DNA of 64,000 nt from Torymus aiolomorphi (lineage: Eukaryota; Arthropoda; Insecta; Hymenoptera; Torymidae). How positions within the stretch are numbered: the first letter of the stretch is position 1; each line of letters starts with the position of its first letter. Where the stretch lies: assembly GCA_036365515.1 (NCBI GenBank), contig CM070876.1:42127695-42191694 (forward strand), given 5' to 3'. The notes under the pieces are model-generated. The model was given only the letters and a program-made list of their open reading frames with translations. It did not search any database and was not told the origin of the DNA. Positions 10,858 to 21,780 of this stretch are shown in pieces. Made by a program: the position numbers and the translations under genes.

Positions 10858-10908
10858 TTTTTTTTTTTTTTTATATTTTACAGTCCCACCACATGCACAA
10901 TAGGATTG

Positions 10909-11129
10909 TTTTTTATGGGTCAGAAGTTTGCAACATTGTAGTGCAACGAAATAAAAAGATATTGAATTTTACTTCAAGTTCATAATAATTAATATTACTT
11001 TTGCGCGTAGATTTATTGTCTTATAGTATAAGATTTAGATAAAATTTCCATTGCTTAATAACTTTAATTAATTGTAAAAAATTACTGCGTTGCACTCCAA
11101 CGATGCAAACTTCAGACCCATCCCAAAAA
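10909..11129. repeat. Inner part of left TIR and AT-rich spacer
   Basis: The ATGGGTCAGAAGTTTGCAAC block at about 10,915 matches the complement of the 49,620-49,650 segment. A second, diverged copy (GATGCAAACTTCAGACCCAT, about 11,100-11,120) lies in the opposite orientation just before the first satellite monomer. Confidence 0.6.
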
Positions 11130-11886
11130 GCTGATAACATAGGGGTCGTGACGGAAAAAAAATTCTCTCTCCGCGGCGTTTGGCATTTCCAAACTTTTTA
11201 TTGCTGAAATTATTTTATGAGCATACAAACTACCCGTAAAAAAATTACGAACCAAATCAACTCCCCGGAAAACCCCCAAACACCTGATTATATAATCAGC
11301 TATATAGGGGTCGTGACCGAAAAAAATTCTCTCTCAGCGGCATTTGGCATTTCCATACTTTTTATTGCTGGAATTATTTTATGAGCACACAAACTACTCG
11401 TAAAAAAATTACGAACCAAATCCACTCCACGTAAAACCCACAAACAGCTGATTATATAGGGGTCGTAACGGAAAAAAAATTCCCACTCCGCGGCGTCTGG
11501 CATTTCCAACCTTTTTAAAGCTGGAATTACTTTTTGAGCATAAAAACTCCCTGTAAAAAAATTACGAACCAAATCGACTCCTCGGAAAACCTCCAAACAG
11601 CTGATTATATAGGGGTCGTGACGGAAAGAAAATTCTCTCTCAGCGGCGTTTGGCATTTCCAAACTTTTTCGTACTGGTATTGTTTTATGAGTATTCAAAC
11701 CACCCGTAATAAAATTTAGAACCAAATCGACTCTCCGGAAAATCCCCAAACAGCTTATTACATAGGGGTCGTGACAGAGAAAAAATTCCCACTCCGCGGC
11801 GTCTGGCATTTTCAAACTTTTTAAAGCCGGGTTTACTTTTTGAGCATAAAAACTCCCTGTAAAAAAATTACGAACCAAATCGACTC
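11130..11886 (-). repeat. 152-bp satellite, five inverted monomers (left arm)
   Basis: Five diverged monomers run in the opposite orientation to the large array at 23,716-49,490. Landmarks are GGGGTCGTGACGGAAAAAAA, CTCCGCGGCGT and TTTTATGAGCANACAAACTA, spaced about 150 bp. They belong to the subtype (TGTGCTCATAAAATA on the other strand) that also marks the edges of the large array. The long open frame across them arises from the near-153-bp period. Confidence 0.9.
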
Positions 11887-12631
11887 AAAATAAAAAAACG
11901 GTTAACAATCAATCATTTTTTATGTTTTTCATGTCTTCTTCCAATCGGTATATTTATTAATACGGACAGGAGCACACTTACGATCGTTGCACAATTTGTT
12001 TAGCTTTTTTGTTTGCCAAAAACTTCAATTTGAGCCCTGTTAGGTCGGTGTGCTATGAAAATTTTTTAAGGTGGCTCCAGCGGTCTAGTAGACCTAAAGC
12101 TATGAACATTTTTTACAAAAATTCATTTACACATCCCAATCTGAAAACTGATATGATAGAAAGCAGAGTTCTTAACATACCGGAAAATATTTTTGTTAGA
12201 GAATTTCAAATTTTGCAAAAGTATGTTTTGTGCATTAAAAAAAATCAATAAGCAATACAAATCTTTCTTGTTTTTCATTCAACTTTAATTTGCAAGGTCT
12301 CATTTTCTTCCTTGTTAAATTTCAGGGGGAGCCGCCAATATCAAAATTGAAAAATTTTCAAAACCTGCAAAGTTATATGCATTTGTTTCTAAAATTCAGT
12401 GACAAATCTGCAAACAATACAGACAAGATAGGTTAGCGTGCAGGCGAGCGTAGCGCGCTCTGCTTTAGCATCTAGTTCCTATTGTAAAAGGGTGATAGTG
12501 ATTATTATCGAATTGAAGCTTACAGAGCCAACTTCAGAGCGTTGTCAAAAAATTTCATTTGCGAATTCAGTAGGTAAGATAGTCTGGTGTTCAGGCGCGC
12601 ATAGCGCGCTCTGCTTTAGAATCTAGTACGG
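11887..12631. other. Core sequence, left half of paralogous copy 1
   Basis: Bases 11,890-12,065 match 22,320-22,495 in the same orientation (landmarks CATTTTTTATGTT, ACGATCGTTGCACAA, GCTTTTTTGTTTGCC, TTTGAGCCCTG). The copies then diverge; 12,066-12,320 is extra here, and matching resumes near AAATTTCAGGGGGA. A 45-bp direct repeat (GCGCGCTCTGCTTTAG core) occurs at 12,441 and 12,592, 151 bp apart. An 80-codon open frame at 12,009-12,251 has no recognisable features. Confidence 0.6.
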
Positions 12632-12851
12632 GTAAAAAGTAGGGGTGCATGAGTACTCGGCTTGGCGTGTTAGAACTGTATCGGGCTTTTTCTTCGAACT
12701 TGAATCGAGTACACTATACTTTGAACTACTTGAGTCAGGTTGAACTACTCGGACCAACTCGAACTACTCGAATGAAGTCAAGCTACTCGAATTAAGTAGT
12801 TCGATCTAGATAGAACCAGCTGGCTCTCTTAGTAACTTATAAAATGATATA

Positions 12852-14142
12852 TACGAGGGTCATTTGACAAGTACCTAGCCTCACCGCCAGATGGTGCCAC
12901 TATCGCACCAGAAATACACTACAGTGCAGTATCTTCCTGTAAACGGTTACAGACGAAATTTCAGCCGGATCGGAGTTGTAGTTTATTTTTGAGAGCGTGT
13001 GAAAGCAAATGTGTCCGTTGATTTTTGAAAAAATGGAGAAAGAACAATATCGGTCGGTGATTCGATTCTTGTTTTTGGAAGGGAAATCGCGCAGTGAAAT
13101 TAAAGAACGCTTGGATGCAGTGTATGGGGATGCTTCTCCTTCGATGGCGACCGTTAAATTTTGGTATAACGATTTTCAACGTGGTCGTACGTCGGTTTTT
13201 GATGATCCACGCCCAGGTGCTCCGAAAACAGCCACTACGGAGGAGAACGTGATAAAAATACACGATATCGTTTTGTCAGACCGCCGATTAAAGGTGCACG
13301 AGATAGCTGCGATAGTAGGCATCTCAGAAGAACGCGTGTGGCATATCCTACATGAGATTTTAGGCATGAGGAAGCTGTCAGCAAGGTGGGTGCCGCGTTT
13401 GCTGACTGCAGACAACAAGCGCATCCGTGTGACCAGTTCAGAGCAGTGTTTGGAGCTGTTTAATCGCAATCCGAAAGAGTTTTTGCGTCGTTACGTGACC
13501 GTCGACGAAACATGGATTCACTACTACACTCCAGAGACCAAGGAGCAGTCAAAACAGTGGACCTTACCCGGTGAACCTGCTCCGAAGAAGGCGAAGACGG
13601 TCCCGTCGGCCGGAAAGGTGATGGCCACTGTTTTCTGGGATTCTCAAGGTGTGATTTTTATTGACTATCTGGAGAAGGGCAAAACGGTCACAGGACAGTA
13701 CTACGCCGAACTATTGAGCCAATTTGACGCTGTGTTAGAAGAAAAACGGCCCCATTTGTCTAAAAAGAAAGTGCTTTTCCACCACGATAATGCACCGGCT
13801 CACACTTCTGCACTCGCCACGGCTAAATTGGTCGAATTACGCTACGAACTGCTGCCCCATCCACCGTATTCTCCAGATTTGGCTCCGTGCGACTTTTTTT
13901 TGTTTCCGAACCTAAAAAATTCGCTCGCCGGGAAGAGATTCCACTCCAATAACGAAATAATCGCCGCCACGGAGGCCTATTTTGCAAACCAAGAGAAAAC
14001 ATTTTTTTCAACGGCGTTAAAAAAATTGGAACACCGCTGGACCAAGTGTATTCAACTAAAAGGAGACTACATTGAAAAATAAATTTTATTTTTTGTAAAA
14101 TTTTGGTGTTTTCATTTGTAGACTTATCAAATGACCCTCGTA
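12852..14142 (+). mobile_element. Mariner element, full length (1,291 bp)
   Basis: The ends TACGAGGGTCATTTGACAAG and, on the complement, TACGAGGGTCATTTGATAAG form ~21-bp TIRs with one difference. TA dinucleotides flank at 12,850-12,851 and 14,143-14,144, the canonical mariner target duplication. It contains one uninterrupted transposase gene. The close TIR match and intact frame suggest a young, possibly still active copy inserted into the older hAT-like MITE. Confidence 0.96.
13009..14082 (+). CDS. Mariner transposase, D,D34D family, irritans-like
   Basis: This enzyme would cut and paste the surrounding mariner element at TA sites. The frame encodes 357 residues from the first ATG. The second ATG at 13,033 (residue 9, MEKEQYRS) gives 349 residues, the usual mariner length and a better fit to the family N-terminus, so it is the likelier start. 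Two helix-turn-helix regions lie at about residues 14-60 and 80-120, followed by the linker motif WVPRLLT (127-133). The catalytic triad is D166 (TVDETW), D260 (HHDNAPAH) and D295 (YSPDLAPCD), with exactly 34 residues between the last two. There are no stops, frameshifts or introns. Codon composition is more GC-balanced than the AT-rich surroundings, consistent with horizontal arrival. Subfamily assignment rests on remembered similarity to irritans-group mariners and is less certain than the family call. Confidence 0.97.
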   Translation: MCPLIFEKMEKEQYRSVIRFLFLEGKSRSEIKERLDAVYGDASPSMATVKFWYNDFQRGRTSVFDDPRPGAPKTATTEENVIKIHDIVLSDRRLKVHEIAAIVGISEERVWHILHEILGMRKLSARWVPRLLTADNKRIRVTSSEQCLELFNRNPKEFLRRYVTVDETWIHYYTPETKEQSKQWTLPGEPAPKKAKTVPSAGKVMATVFWDSQGVIFIDYLEKGKTVTGQYYAELLSQFDAVLEEKRPHLSKKKVLFHHDNAPAHTSALATAKLVELRYELLPHPPYSPDLAPCDFFLFPNLKNSLAGKRFHSNNEIIAATEAYFANQEKTFFSTALKKLEHRWTKCIQLKGDYIEK

Positions 14143-14450
14143 TACTTAATTAGCTGAATGTAATTTGTTTTTGGATTTATATACTACTTAGCGATAATAA
14201 TTATAATTATCCTAAGATTACTTATAATTATGTATAATTTTTTATTTATAATTCTTTTATAATTTATTCACTACTATGCACTGGAAGTTCGAAGTGTCCT
14301 ATCACTTCAAACCACTCGATCAAAGTTCGAACTACTCGAACTATTTCTAACTACTCAATATATCAAGTAAAACATTTGATTCGACTTGAGTTCGTCGAGT
14401 TGAGTTTATAGAGCAAATAGTTCGGATCTTCGAGTAGTCGTGCACCCCTA

Positions 14451-14788
14451 GTAAAAAATTACTGACATTTGTCAATACGTATTGATTAAATTTTCAGGGG
14501 AAAGGCTAGCATCCTTATCTACACCTATATCATTTCCAAAGATATTCCCTAAATATTAGTATTTGTTACTCGTAAAGAAAATTATTTTATAAACGTGAGT
14601 GTGCAACGAACCTCCACAAGTTTCCTATTTAAAAAATTACTGATACCAATGTGTACCTAAAGTATAATTTTTTTTCTGTCAACTGCTTTATATATAGAGA
14701 CAAGAAAAACACGTTTTACTAATTTACTTACTGTTTTTATTTGATAAAATCAATATTTTTCTTCAAGATGCAATAGTTTCTTACAAAC
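14451..14788. other. Core sequence, right half of paralogous copy 1
   Basis: Matches 22,560-23,085 in the same orientation (ACTGACATTTGTCAAT, ATATTCCCTAAATAT, CGAACCTCCACAAGTTTCC, GCAATAGTTTCTTACAAACA). It lacks the twin palindrome found at 22,687-22,894 and so preserves its empty site near 14,590. No gene. Confidence 0.75.
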
Positions 14789-16530
14789 AAAAAAGTTTTT
14801 TTTATAACGGACTAATAGTATTTAATTTTAATTTTTATAAAAATGCAGCGTCGCTGAGATAATATTTTTGTTAATAGTAGGCACATCGTATCCAATCACA
14901 TTTACCGAAAATTTGACAAGAGTTGATAGCCTAAAAAAGTTGGTACAGCAATTTTTACCATATTCTAGCAGTTTTTTTTATTAATGTTTATAAGTATAAA
15001 ATTGTCTTCAGAGTAAACGGAGGAAATATCTAAATTTAGGCCTCTTCTGATGCCCCATGAGCTTATCCTTGCATAACAGTGAGTTCTATGTAGTGGAACA
15101 TGTTACTGGAAGTGGATTATATAAATATTTACTTGACTTATAGTTAGCTAAATATGTGAGAACCATAGACTCCATCTCGAAAAAAATTAAAATGTTAAAG
15201 GCACATCTGCAGGACAAAGTTTTCTTGTTCCTTAAGCCTTTCTGAATGCCAACAAAATTATTTACTTTTAAATCTAAAATTAAGAATAATTTCGTCTTTT
15301 TTCTAAACGACGACACCTTATAAATACTGGCATCTACCTATTTGATCTTTGCAAGAATAATTATCTACATTGAAATTATTGCTTTAAAAGTTACAGTTTT
15401 CTAAGTGATAAACGTTATTACAATTATAACTTCCTATAATAATTTGCTACTATCGATAATTCAATAAATATCTGAAAATATTAAATATCAATTTTTTTTC
15501 AATCATCACATCAGCTTAACGTATTTCTTATAATTAGTAAATAAAAAATTAAATGGAATGACTGATGTTCCTTATTCACTTATTTACTTCAATTACAATA
15601 TGAATTACGTAAAGCTGATGTGATGATTAAAAAAATATTGATATTTTATATTTTCAGATATTTATTGAATTATCGCGTGTAACAAATTATTATGCGAAGT
15701 TATAATTGTAATAACGATTATTCCTTAGAAAACTGTAACTTTTAAAGTAATAATTTCAGTGTAGATAATTATTCTTGCAAAGATCAAATAGGTAGATGCT
15801 AGTATTTATAAGTGTCGTCGTTTAGAAAAAAGACGAAATTATCCTTAATTTTTAGATTTAAAAGTAAATAATTTTTTTCACATTCAGAAAGGCTTAAAGA
15901 ACAAGAAAACTTTGTCTTGTAGATATGCCTTCAAAATGAAATATCTTTTCCGAGTTTCGTCATTTAAAAAAAAGTGAAACTTCTTATCCAAAATTGACTT
16001 ATAAGTGTCGACGAAAAATGATACTACTAAATTGAGCTTGTACATATTTTTTTTAACTTTCAGAAAAACTTTGTCCTGTAGATGTGCTTTCAAAGAAATT
16101 TTTTATTTTTATCGAGACATAAGAGGGAAATAACTTTTATAGTATGTGACATATCTATGGTTCTCAGATATTTAGCTAAGTCAAGCAAATATTTATATAA
16201 TCCACTTCCAGTAACATGTTCCACTACATAGAACTTACTGTTATGCAAGGATAAGCTCATCGGACATCAGAAGAGGCCTAAATTTAGATATTTCCTCCAC
16301 GTACTGAAGACAATTTTATACTTAAAGCGTTGCTAAAAAAAAACTGCTAGAATATGGTAAGAAAACGCTGTACCAATTTATTTAAGCTATCAACTCTTGT
16401 TAAATTTTCGGTAAATTTGATTTTGGATACGATGTGCCTACTATTAACAAAAATATTATCTCCGCGATGCTGCATGTTTATAAAAATTAAAATTAAATAC
16501 TATTCGTCCGTTATAAAAAAAAATTTTTTG
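14789..16530. mobile_element. Foldback element FB-B, about 1.74 kb
   Basis: Two long arms meet near 15,565. Outer ends carry TTTTTTATAACGGACTAATA and its near-complement at about 16,500. Inner landmarks mirrored in both arms are GGTACAGC, CCACTTCCAGTAACATGTTC, GATGCCAGTATTTATAA and CATCACATCAGCTTAACGT. The right arm holds an extra ~150-bp internal duplication (about 15,890-16,090) absent from the left. The boundary at 14,788 is set by divergence from the paralogue at 23,090. It is non-coding. Confidence 0.88.
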
Positions 16531-16915
16531 TTTTTATATTTTCCTAAAAATACGTTCTAAAGAACGTGATGTCGATGCACCCCTCGTCGAAGAAATCATA
16601 ATTTTTTCGTGGCACACATAAAGAACGGTAAATAGGTAGGAAATATATGTAGAAAAAAGAAGAAGTTTATATTTTTTTATAATTTTTTATATAATTTTTT
16701 ATAATTTGAGGATATTTCGTCGGGTGGGAAGGGCGTGAAGAGGTCCTATCTCAGTAGTGTCCCACCTTCTTACGCGCTCGTCTGGAATAGGGCCTTTTCA
16801 CGCGCTTCTCCGAGATAAAATCTTCTCCCCATCCGATGATCACTTTTGTTTTAAAGATTTTTTTCATATCGAATCCTAGTTCAATGAATCTATTTATTCA
16901 ATATATCGATGACTG
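16531..16915. other. AT-rich spacer with one short palindrome
   Basis: At 16,735-16,830 there is a GC-richer imperfect inverted repeat built on CCTATCTCAG, TTACGCG and TCCGAGATAAAATC words. It recalls the ~29-bp repeats near 3,000. Nothing else is recognised. Confidence 0.45.
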
Positions 16916-16917
16916 AC

Positions 16918-18276
16918 CGGAACAAGGTTGTATCTCACCGCGCGGATGAAGAACGTCGTATCTCAGCGCGCGGACGAATTAAGAACGTCGTATCTCACTG
17001 CGAAGATGAAGAACGACGTATCTCACCGCGCAGATGATGAACGTCGTATCTTACCGCTCGGACGAAGAACATCGTATCTCACCACGCGGATGAAAAATAT
17101 CGTATCTCACCGCGCGGATGAAGAACGTCGTATCTCGGCGCTCTTGCGGAGTACACGGCCAGTATACGGCGAGATACGATGTTTTTCGTCCGCGCGCCGA
17201 GATAAGGTAAAAGTACCAATAGATGGCCGCTTAGTGAAGCTAGAATTTTAATGTCATATTTTAAATGCGAAATATTATTAAAAATGCATAGAATCAGTAG
17301 CCAATAGAATTATTATTACTTTTTACTTGCGAAAAAAGTATTTAATTTGTGAAAATAAGCTTTTATGATAGAAAAATTAATTAAATTATGAATACACTGC
17401 TTGTACTAGTAGTTGGACCGTGTTAAAAAGTCATGTACTAGTGGTCGAAATTGTTAGTCCCAATACTTGGACCATATAATTTGTACTCTATATTTATTTT
17501 GATTTTTATGTAAAAATAATAAAATCGCTAAATTTTGGACTGGAAATACTTTTTAACACTAAATCAATCGTTAATAATATGAAATTACAGCAAATCAATG
17601 TATAATAATCATATTATGGTTTTCCAACCTACTAACTCTACCAATACGTAGGAACCCTAACCATCAAAACATCGGTGAAATACATAGGGCCAAGTATTGG
17701 GACATGACGTTTAAACTGTACTAGTAGATAACCTTGAATTATTTTTATTAAAAACAATAATTATTGGGCTCCTAACGACTGTAATTGAATTCGATGCATC
17801 TTAGAAGTGTCTTAAAACTTTCAAGAGTAAAGATTTACTTCAAATTTATTTAAAAATACCTAAAAGGCGAGTCATGAATCCTTACGAAAGCATTAAGGAC
17901 CTCTCATAGAAAGCCGTGATCCCCGCGAATAGCATTTTCAAATCGTCTTTTTAAGTATTAAATTTTCACTAAGAGTAATAATACTATTTAAACAATAAGC
18001 ATTAATTATTTTAGAATCATCTTATAGAATAAAATATTATCCAACTACTACACATTCTTTAAAGTAATTGAATATTTATCTAGATGGCCACATACTGGGC
18101 ACTGGCCGCTCATTGGTACTTTTACCTTATTTCATCCGCGCGGAGAGACGACGTCCGCGCGGTGAGATACGACGTTTTTCATCCGCGCGATAAGATATGA
18201 TGTTCTTCGTCCGCGCGGTGAGATACAACGTTCTTCGTCCGCGCGCTGAGATACAACCTTGTTCCGCGCAGCCGTC
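16918..18276. mobile_element. Foldback element FB-E with 28-bp repeat arms
   Basis: The outer ends GGAACAAGGTTGTATCTCA (16,920) and its complement (about 18,245-18,267) enclose inverted arrays of a 28-bp unit. About nine or ten units lie on the left (16,928-17,200) and about five on the right (18,130-18,262). The inner boundary of both arms is the inverted word ATAAGGTAAAAGTACCAAT (17,202 and complement at 18,110-18,128), followed by GGCCGCT on both sides. The ~900-bp centre is AT-rich and non-coding. Confidence 0.82.
16928..17155 (+). repeat. 28-bp tandem repeat GTATCTCACCGCGCGGATGA
   Basis: Units start with GTATCTCACCGCGCGGATGA and end in AGAACGTC. Most are 28 bp and one is lengthened to about 32 bp. 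Base changes are scattered. The open frame through the repeat is a by-product. Confidence 0.88.
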
Positions 18277-18987
18277 AATATATTCACGCGCCAATAACCA
18301 TGTAAAAAATTTGTGAATTTGACTTTTGGCATAAACCTTTGCATTTTTAATTTGCAATTTAATAATTACGATTTTTCCCCGTAAATGTTTTCTAATATAA
18401 TTTTATAAATACTTTTGAATAATGTATTTATGCAAAATCAAATATGCACATAGAATGCAATTTTATATTAAAATATATTCATTTAAAAAAATTATTTGAT
18501 GTAATTTAACTATTCTAAAATATGAATTTTCAATTTATTAAAATTTCAACTCCACTAGAGTAATAAATGTGTATAATATAATAACATTTTTTTATATTAT
18601 AGACTATAATTAATTATAATTCAGAGGAATATAGTGTTCTGATTACATCAAATAAATGCAAACTGTAAAATCGTTTAGGCTCATCATCCTAGCCCGTATG
18701 GATTTTGACTTGAGATTATCGTTTTAGTTTCTTTGCGTCTAAATAAACCAATTAACAGCTTTTTTGCGCATCGCCGAATTGTTTTTTTGTGTTGTAAATC
18801 GTACTTTCGGTTATAGAGTTAAGCGATATTCTAATTATTCTCTGAATAAAAATGTTTTTAATAATTTTTAAATTTTATCGCACCGTAAGATAATTGGAAA
18901 TTTTACATTTACTGTTGAGGTATTTGATTGTTGATTAACATTTAATCAATAATATATTAGGCCTTAGAGAGTAGGAATATGTATTAT
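18277..18987. other. AT-rich sequence, nothing recognised
   Basis: Strongly AT-rich DNA between two foldback elements, without open frames of note or clear repeats. It ends with ATTAT, the target-site copy of FB-A copy 2. Confidence 0.5.
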
Positions 18988-20944
18988 AGTCTAGGCGCAG
19001 GCTATGATTTCGTAGCCGATTGAGTGCCATTGCTCTACTCAAGGTTTTTATATGTATTTGTTCATCCTGATTACGAATTTTGAGGGTAGAAGTCTTGAAA
19101 GTGGTCAGAAAATTGTTATTAACAATTTAATTATTTAAATCTTTATATCTTTAATTCTTTGATAGATATCAAAATTTTGCTTTTGCAAAATTGTTGGTTT
19201 TTAATTCAGAAATATGCTCGATTTTGAATTTTTAAGAAAACTTAATTAGAAAAAAGGTTATAGCAAATTTAGTGCAAAAAAGTCCTGATGTAGCTTCGCG
19301 CGGCCACTCTTTCGCTTGTATCTCCGGTTCTAACGAAAATTTTTCAAAGTGTTCTATTAAGCCACTTCATAATTATTATTATCTATAATTTAGTTTACAT
19401 AATTATTTAAACGTTAATTAAAAATTTCAGTAAAAAATGTCAATTTAATTTGTTTATAAGACTTTTTCCACTATTTGCACTAATTTTCTCAAAAATTTTC
19501 TATTGCAAAGTTGTTTGTTTTTCATTTACAAATACGCTAGATTTTGAATTTTTAAGAAAACTTAATTAGAAAAAAAGGTATCGCAAATTGAGTGCAAAAA
19601 AGTCCCGTTGTAGCTAAGCGCGGCCACTCTTTCGCCTGTATCTCCGGTTCTAACGAAAATTTTTCAACTTTCAACCTCGCACTTTGGAGAGAGAATAATA
19701 TTCTATGAAGCTACTTTATAATAATTATCTATAATTTAGTTTAAATAATTATTTCAGCGCTTTAACCGAAAACTTTCTGTAAAAAATGTCCATTTTATTT
19801 GTTAAATGAAATTAAAATATTTTAATAAAATCAATACACATATTTTACTAAGATTTTTTTTCATAAAACTTCATAAAAATATGTAATTAAGAACTCTAAA
19901 TTATATTAATTTCATCATTGTATTTATGAGCGCTGCGCCCGCGCATCGCATGTAATACAGTAATTCAAATTCAAACATATAAATAATATTTTTAATTTTA
20001 CATTTGGCATATTTTGGTTTTGTTACATTAATTTTCAGATTAAACTTGAGATGTGGAAATACGTTGAAAAACGAATAATAGATTATTTGATAAAATATCA
20101 ATGTCATTTTTATTTATGCGTGTATATCAAATAAATCAATATTATTTACTTGAAGTTTAAAATTGTGGCGCTTAATTTTTTTTATACTAAATTATAGATA
20201 ATAATTATAAATTAATTTAATAATATTTTATATTTAGCTGAAAATTAACAAATTTTTGCCAGAAGAAGTAAAAGAATTATCGCGCTTAGCTACAACGGGA
20301 CTTTTTTGCACTCAATTTGCGATACCTTTTTTTCGAATTAAGTTTTCTTAAAAATTCAAAATCTAGCGTATTTGTAAATGAAAAACAAACAACGTTGCAA
20401 TAGAAAAACTTTGAGAAAATTAGTGCAAATAGTGAAAAAAGTCTTATAAACAAATTAAATTGACATTTTTTACTGAAATTTGTAATTAAAAACGTTTAAA
20501 TAATTATGTAAACTAAATTATAGATAATAATTATGAAGTAGCTTAATAGACTATTATTGTCTCTTCAAAATGTGAGGTTGAAAGTTGAAAAATGTTCGTT
20601 AAAACCGGAGATACAAGCGAAAGAGTGGCCGTGCGAAGGTACATCAGGACTTTTTTGCACTAAATTTGCTATAACTTTTTTTCTAATTAAGTTTTCTTAA
20701 AAATTCAAAATCGAGCATATTTCTGAATTAAAAACCAACAATTTTGCAAAAGCAAAATTTTGATATCTATCAAAAATTAAAGATATAACGATTTAAACAA
20801 TTAAATTGTTAATAACAATTTATCTGACCACTTTCAGGACTTCTACCCTCAAAATTCGTAATCAGGACGAAAAAATACGTATAAAAACCTTGAGTAGAGC
20901 AATGGCACTCAATCGGCTACGAAATCATAGCCTGCGTCTAGACT
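18988..20944. mobile_element. Foldback element FB-A, copy 2, about 1.96 kb
   Basis: Same termini, arms, tandem subunits and central spacer as the copy at 7,511-9,500, in the same orientation. ATTAT flanks both sides (18,983-18,987 and 20,945-20,949), a perfect 5-bp duplication. The left arm has small deletions relative to copy 1 (near 19,345). A second insertion with its own target duplication shows that this foldback family has been mobile. Confidence 0.93.
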
Positions 20945-20949
20945 ATTAT

Positions 20950-21780
20950 GAGAGTGTTATATATATAGTTTTCAAAAGCGCTTATAATCGGAACGTATAC
21001 TAGCTCGCGACAATAACAAAGTCGACGAAAGTCGGAGCGCGGCGAAACATAAATACTCGGCCGGTCGAGCGAGCCGCAAGCTATAGGTATAGTTAGAATC
21101 TATAGCGGCCGAGTCCAGCAGCGCGGGAGCCGCGGAGAGAGCGATAGCTGCTACAGAGGCGTAGAGAGCGCAAAGACGGTCAACAGTAGGGCCTGTGCTC
21201 GAGGTACGGCGACGGCGCGGCGCATGCGGGAGAGCCACGCGCCTACAGTATATAGGCATAGATATAGGGCTCAACGGCTGTCGCGAGTGCACGCGCACCG
21301 AAAGCGCCGAATCTGCCCACGACGAGACAGCGCCGACGCGCTGGCCAGTAAACGAAGGTCTGAAATAGATTTTTTCGAGGGAATGGCTGCATTTTGGATA
21401 TTTGGTAAAACACATCGTCTAAAAACGATGGTCAAAAATGCAGCCTCCAAAAACGCCGGCATCACCCCTAATTTGTCAAAAAACCACTCCCGAAAACGGA
21501 TTTTCGCTTATAACTCGCGAACTATAAGAAATAACGAAAAAAGTCCCAAACAAAAATTGTAAGGCGTGAAATTTTACATAAGAATGATGTGTTTTTTTTT
21601 GCATTAGATAAAATTAAGCTTGAGAGAAAAGCACGCAGAAGTTGCAAACAGCAATCGGCTGAAGGAGAAGGGAGGCGGGACCTACCGCGCGCGGCTGCGG
21701 CGTCGGCGGCTTCTAGCTAGCCCAGGCGCCGCAAAAGTTTTCGCTTCTGTCTCCTTTTCTATACCGGCTGTTGCAATTGA
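20950..21780. other. GC-rich block with palindromes, no confident gene
   Basis: The stretches 21,000-21,350 and 21,650-21,740 are GC- and CpG-rich. A long minus-strand open frame (20,972-21,415) is rich in Arg/Ala/Ser and is better explained by base composition. At 21,380-21,455 an inverted repeat GGCTGCATTTT...AAAATGCAGCC contains a nested ACATCGTCTAAAAACGATG hairpin. The block could be a promoter-like or captured host fragment; I cannot assign it. Confidence 0.35.

Larger units (their letters stand above)
10560..10908. mobile_element. Palindromic MITE with a tRNA-like sequence in each arm
   Basis: The left arm begins CAATCCTATTGTGCATGT and the right arm ends with its complement. The arms (about 150 bp each) surround a ~50-bp centre near 10,710-10,755. 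The right TIR of the giant element (about 49,640) reads straight through the corresponding place, so this palindrome was added after the TIRs existed. A-rich sequence flanks the left side and T-rich the right. Confidence 0.8.
12640..14450. mobile_element. hAT-like MITE (about 520 bp) split by a mariner insertion
   Basis: The left end TAGGGGTGCATGAGTACTCG and the complement of the right end TAGGGGTGCACGACTACTCG match at 18 of 20 positions. Flanking 8-mers GTAAAAAG (12,632-12,639) and GTAAAAAA (14,451-14,458) match 7 of 8, as expected for a hAT-type target duplication. The paralogous region at 22,552-22,559 (GGAAAAAG running into TTACTGAC) represents the unoccupied site. Subterminal GAACTACTCG repeats occur in both halves. 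No own transposase remains. Confidence 0.85.

Noticed and set aside
12009..12251. 80-codon open frame in the core
   Set aside because: It is not preserved in the paralogous copy at 22,440-22,500 and has no recognisable motif.
16928..17155. CRISPR-like array of 28-bp repeats
   Set aside because: The repeats are directly adjacent without unique spacers, diverged, in an insect-like setting and part of a foldback. No cas-like genes are present.
20972..21415. 147-codon minus-strand open frame
   Set aside because: It lies in a GC-rich block, is dominated by Arg/Ala/Ser, overlaps open frames on the other strand and has no domain. Composition is the simpler explanation.
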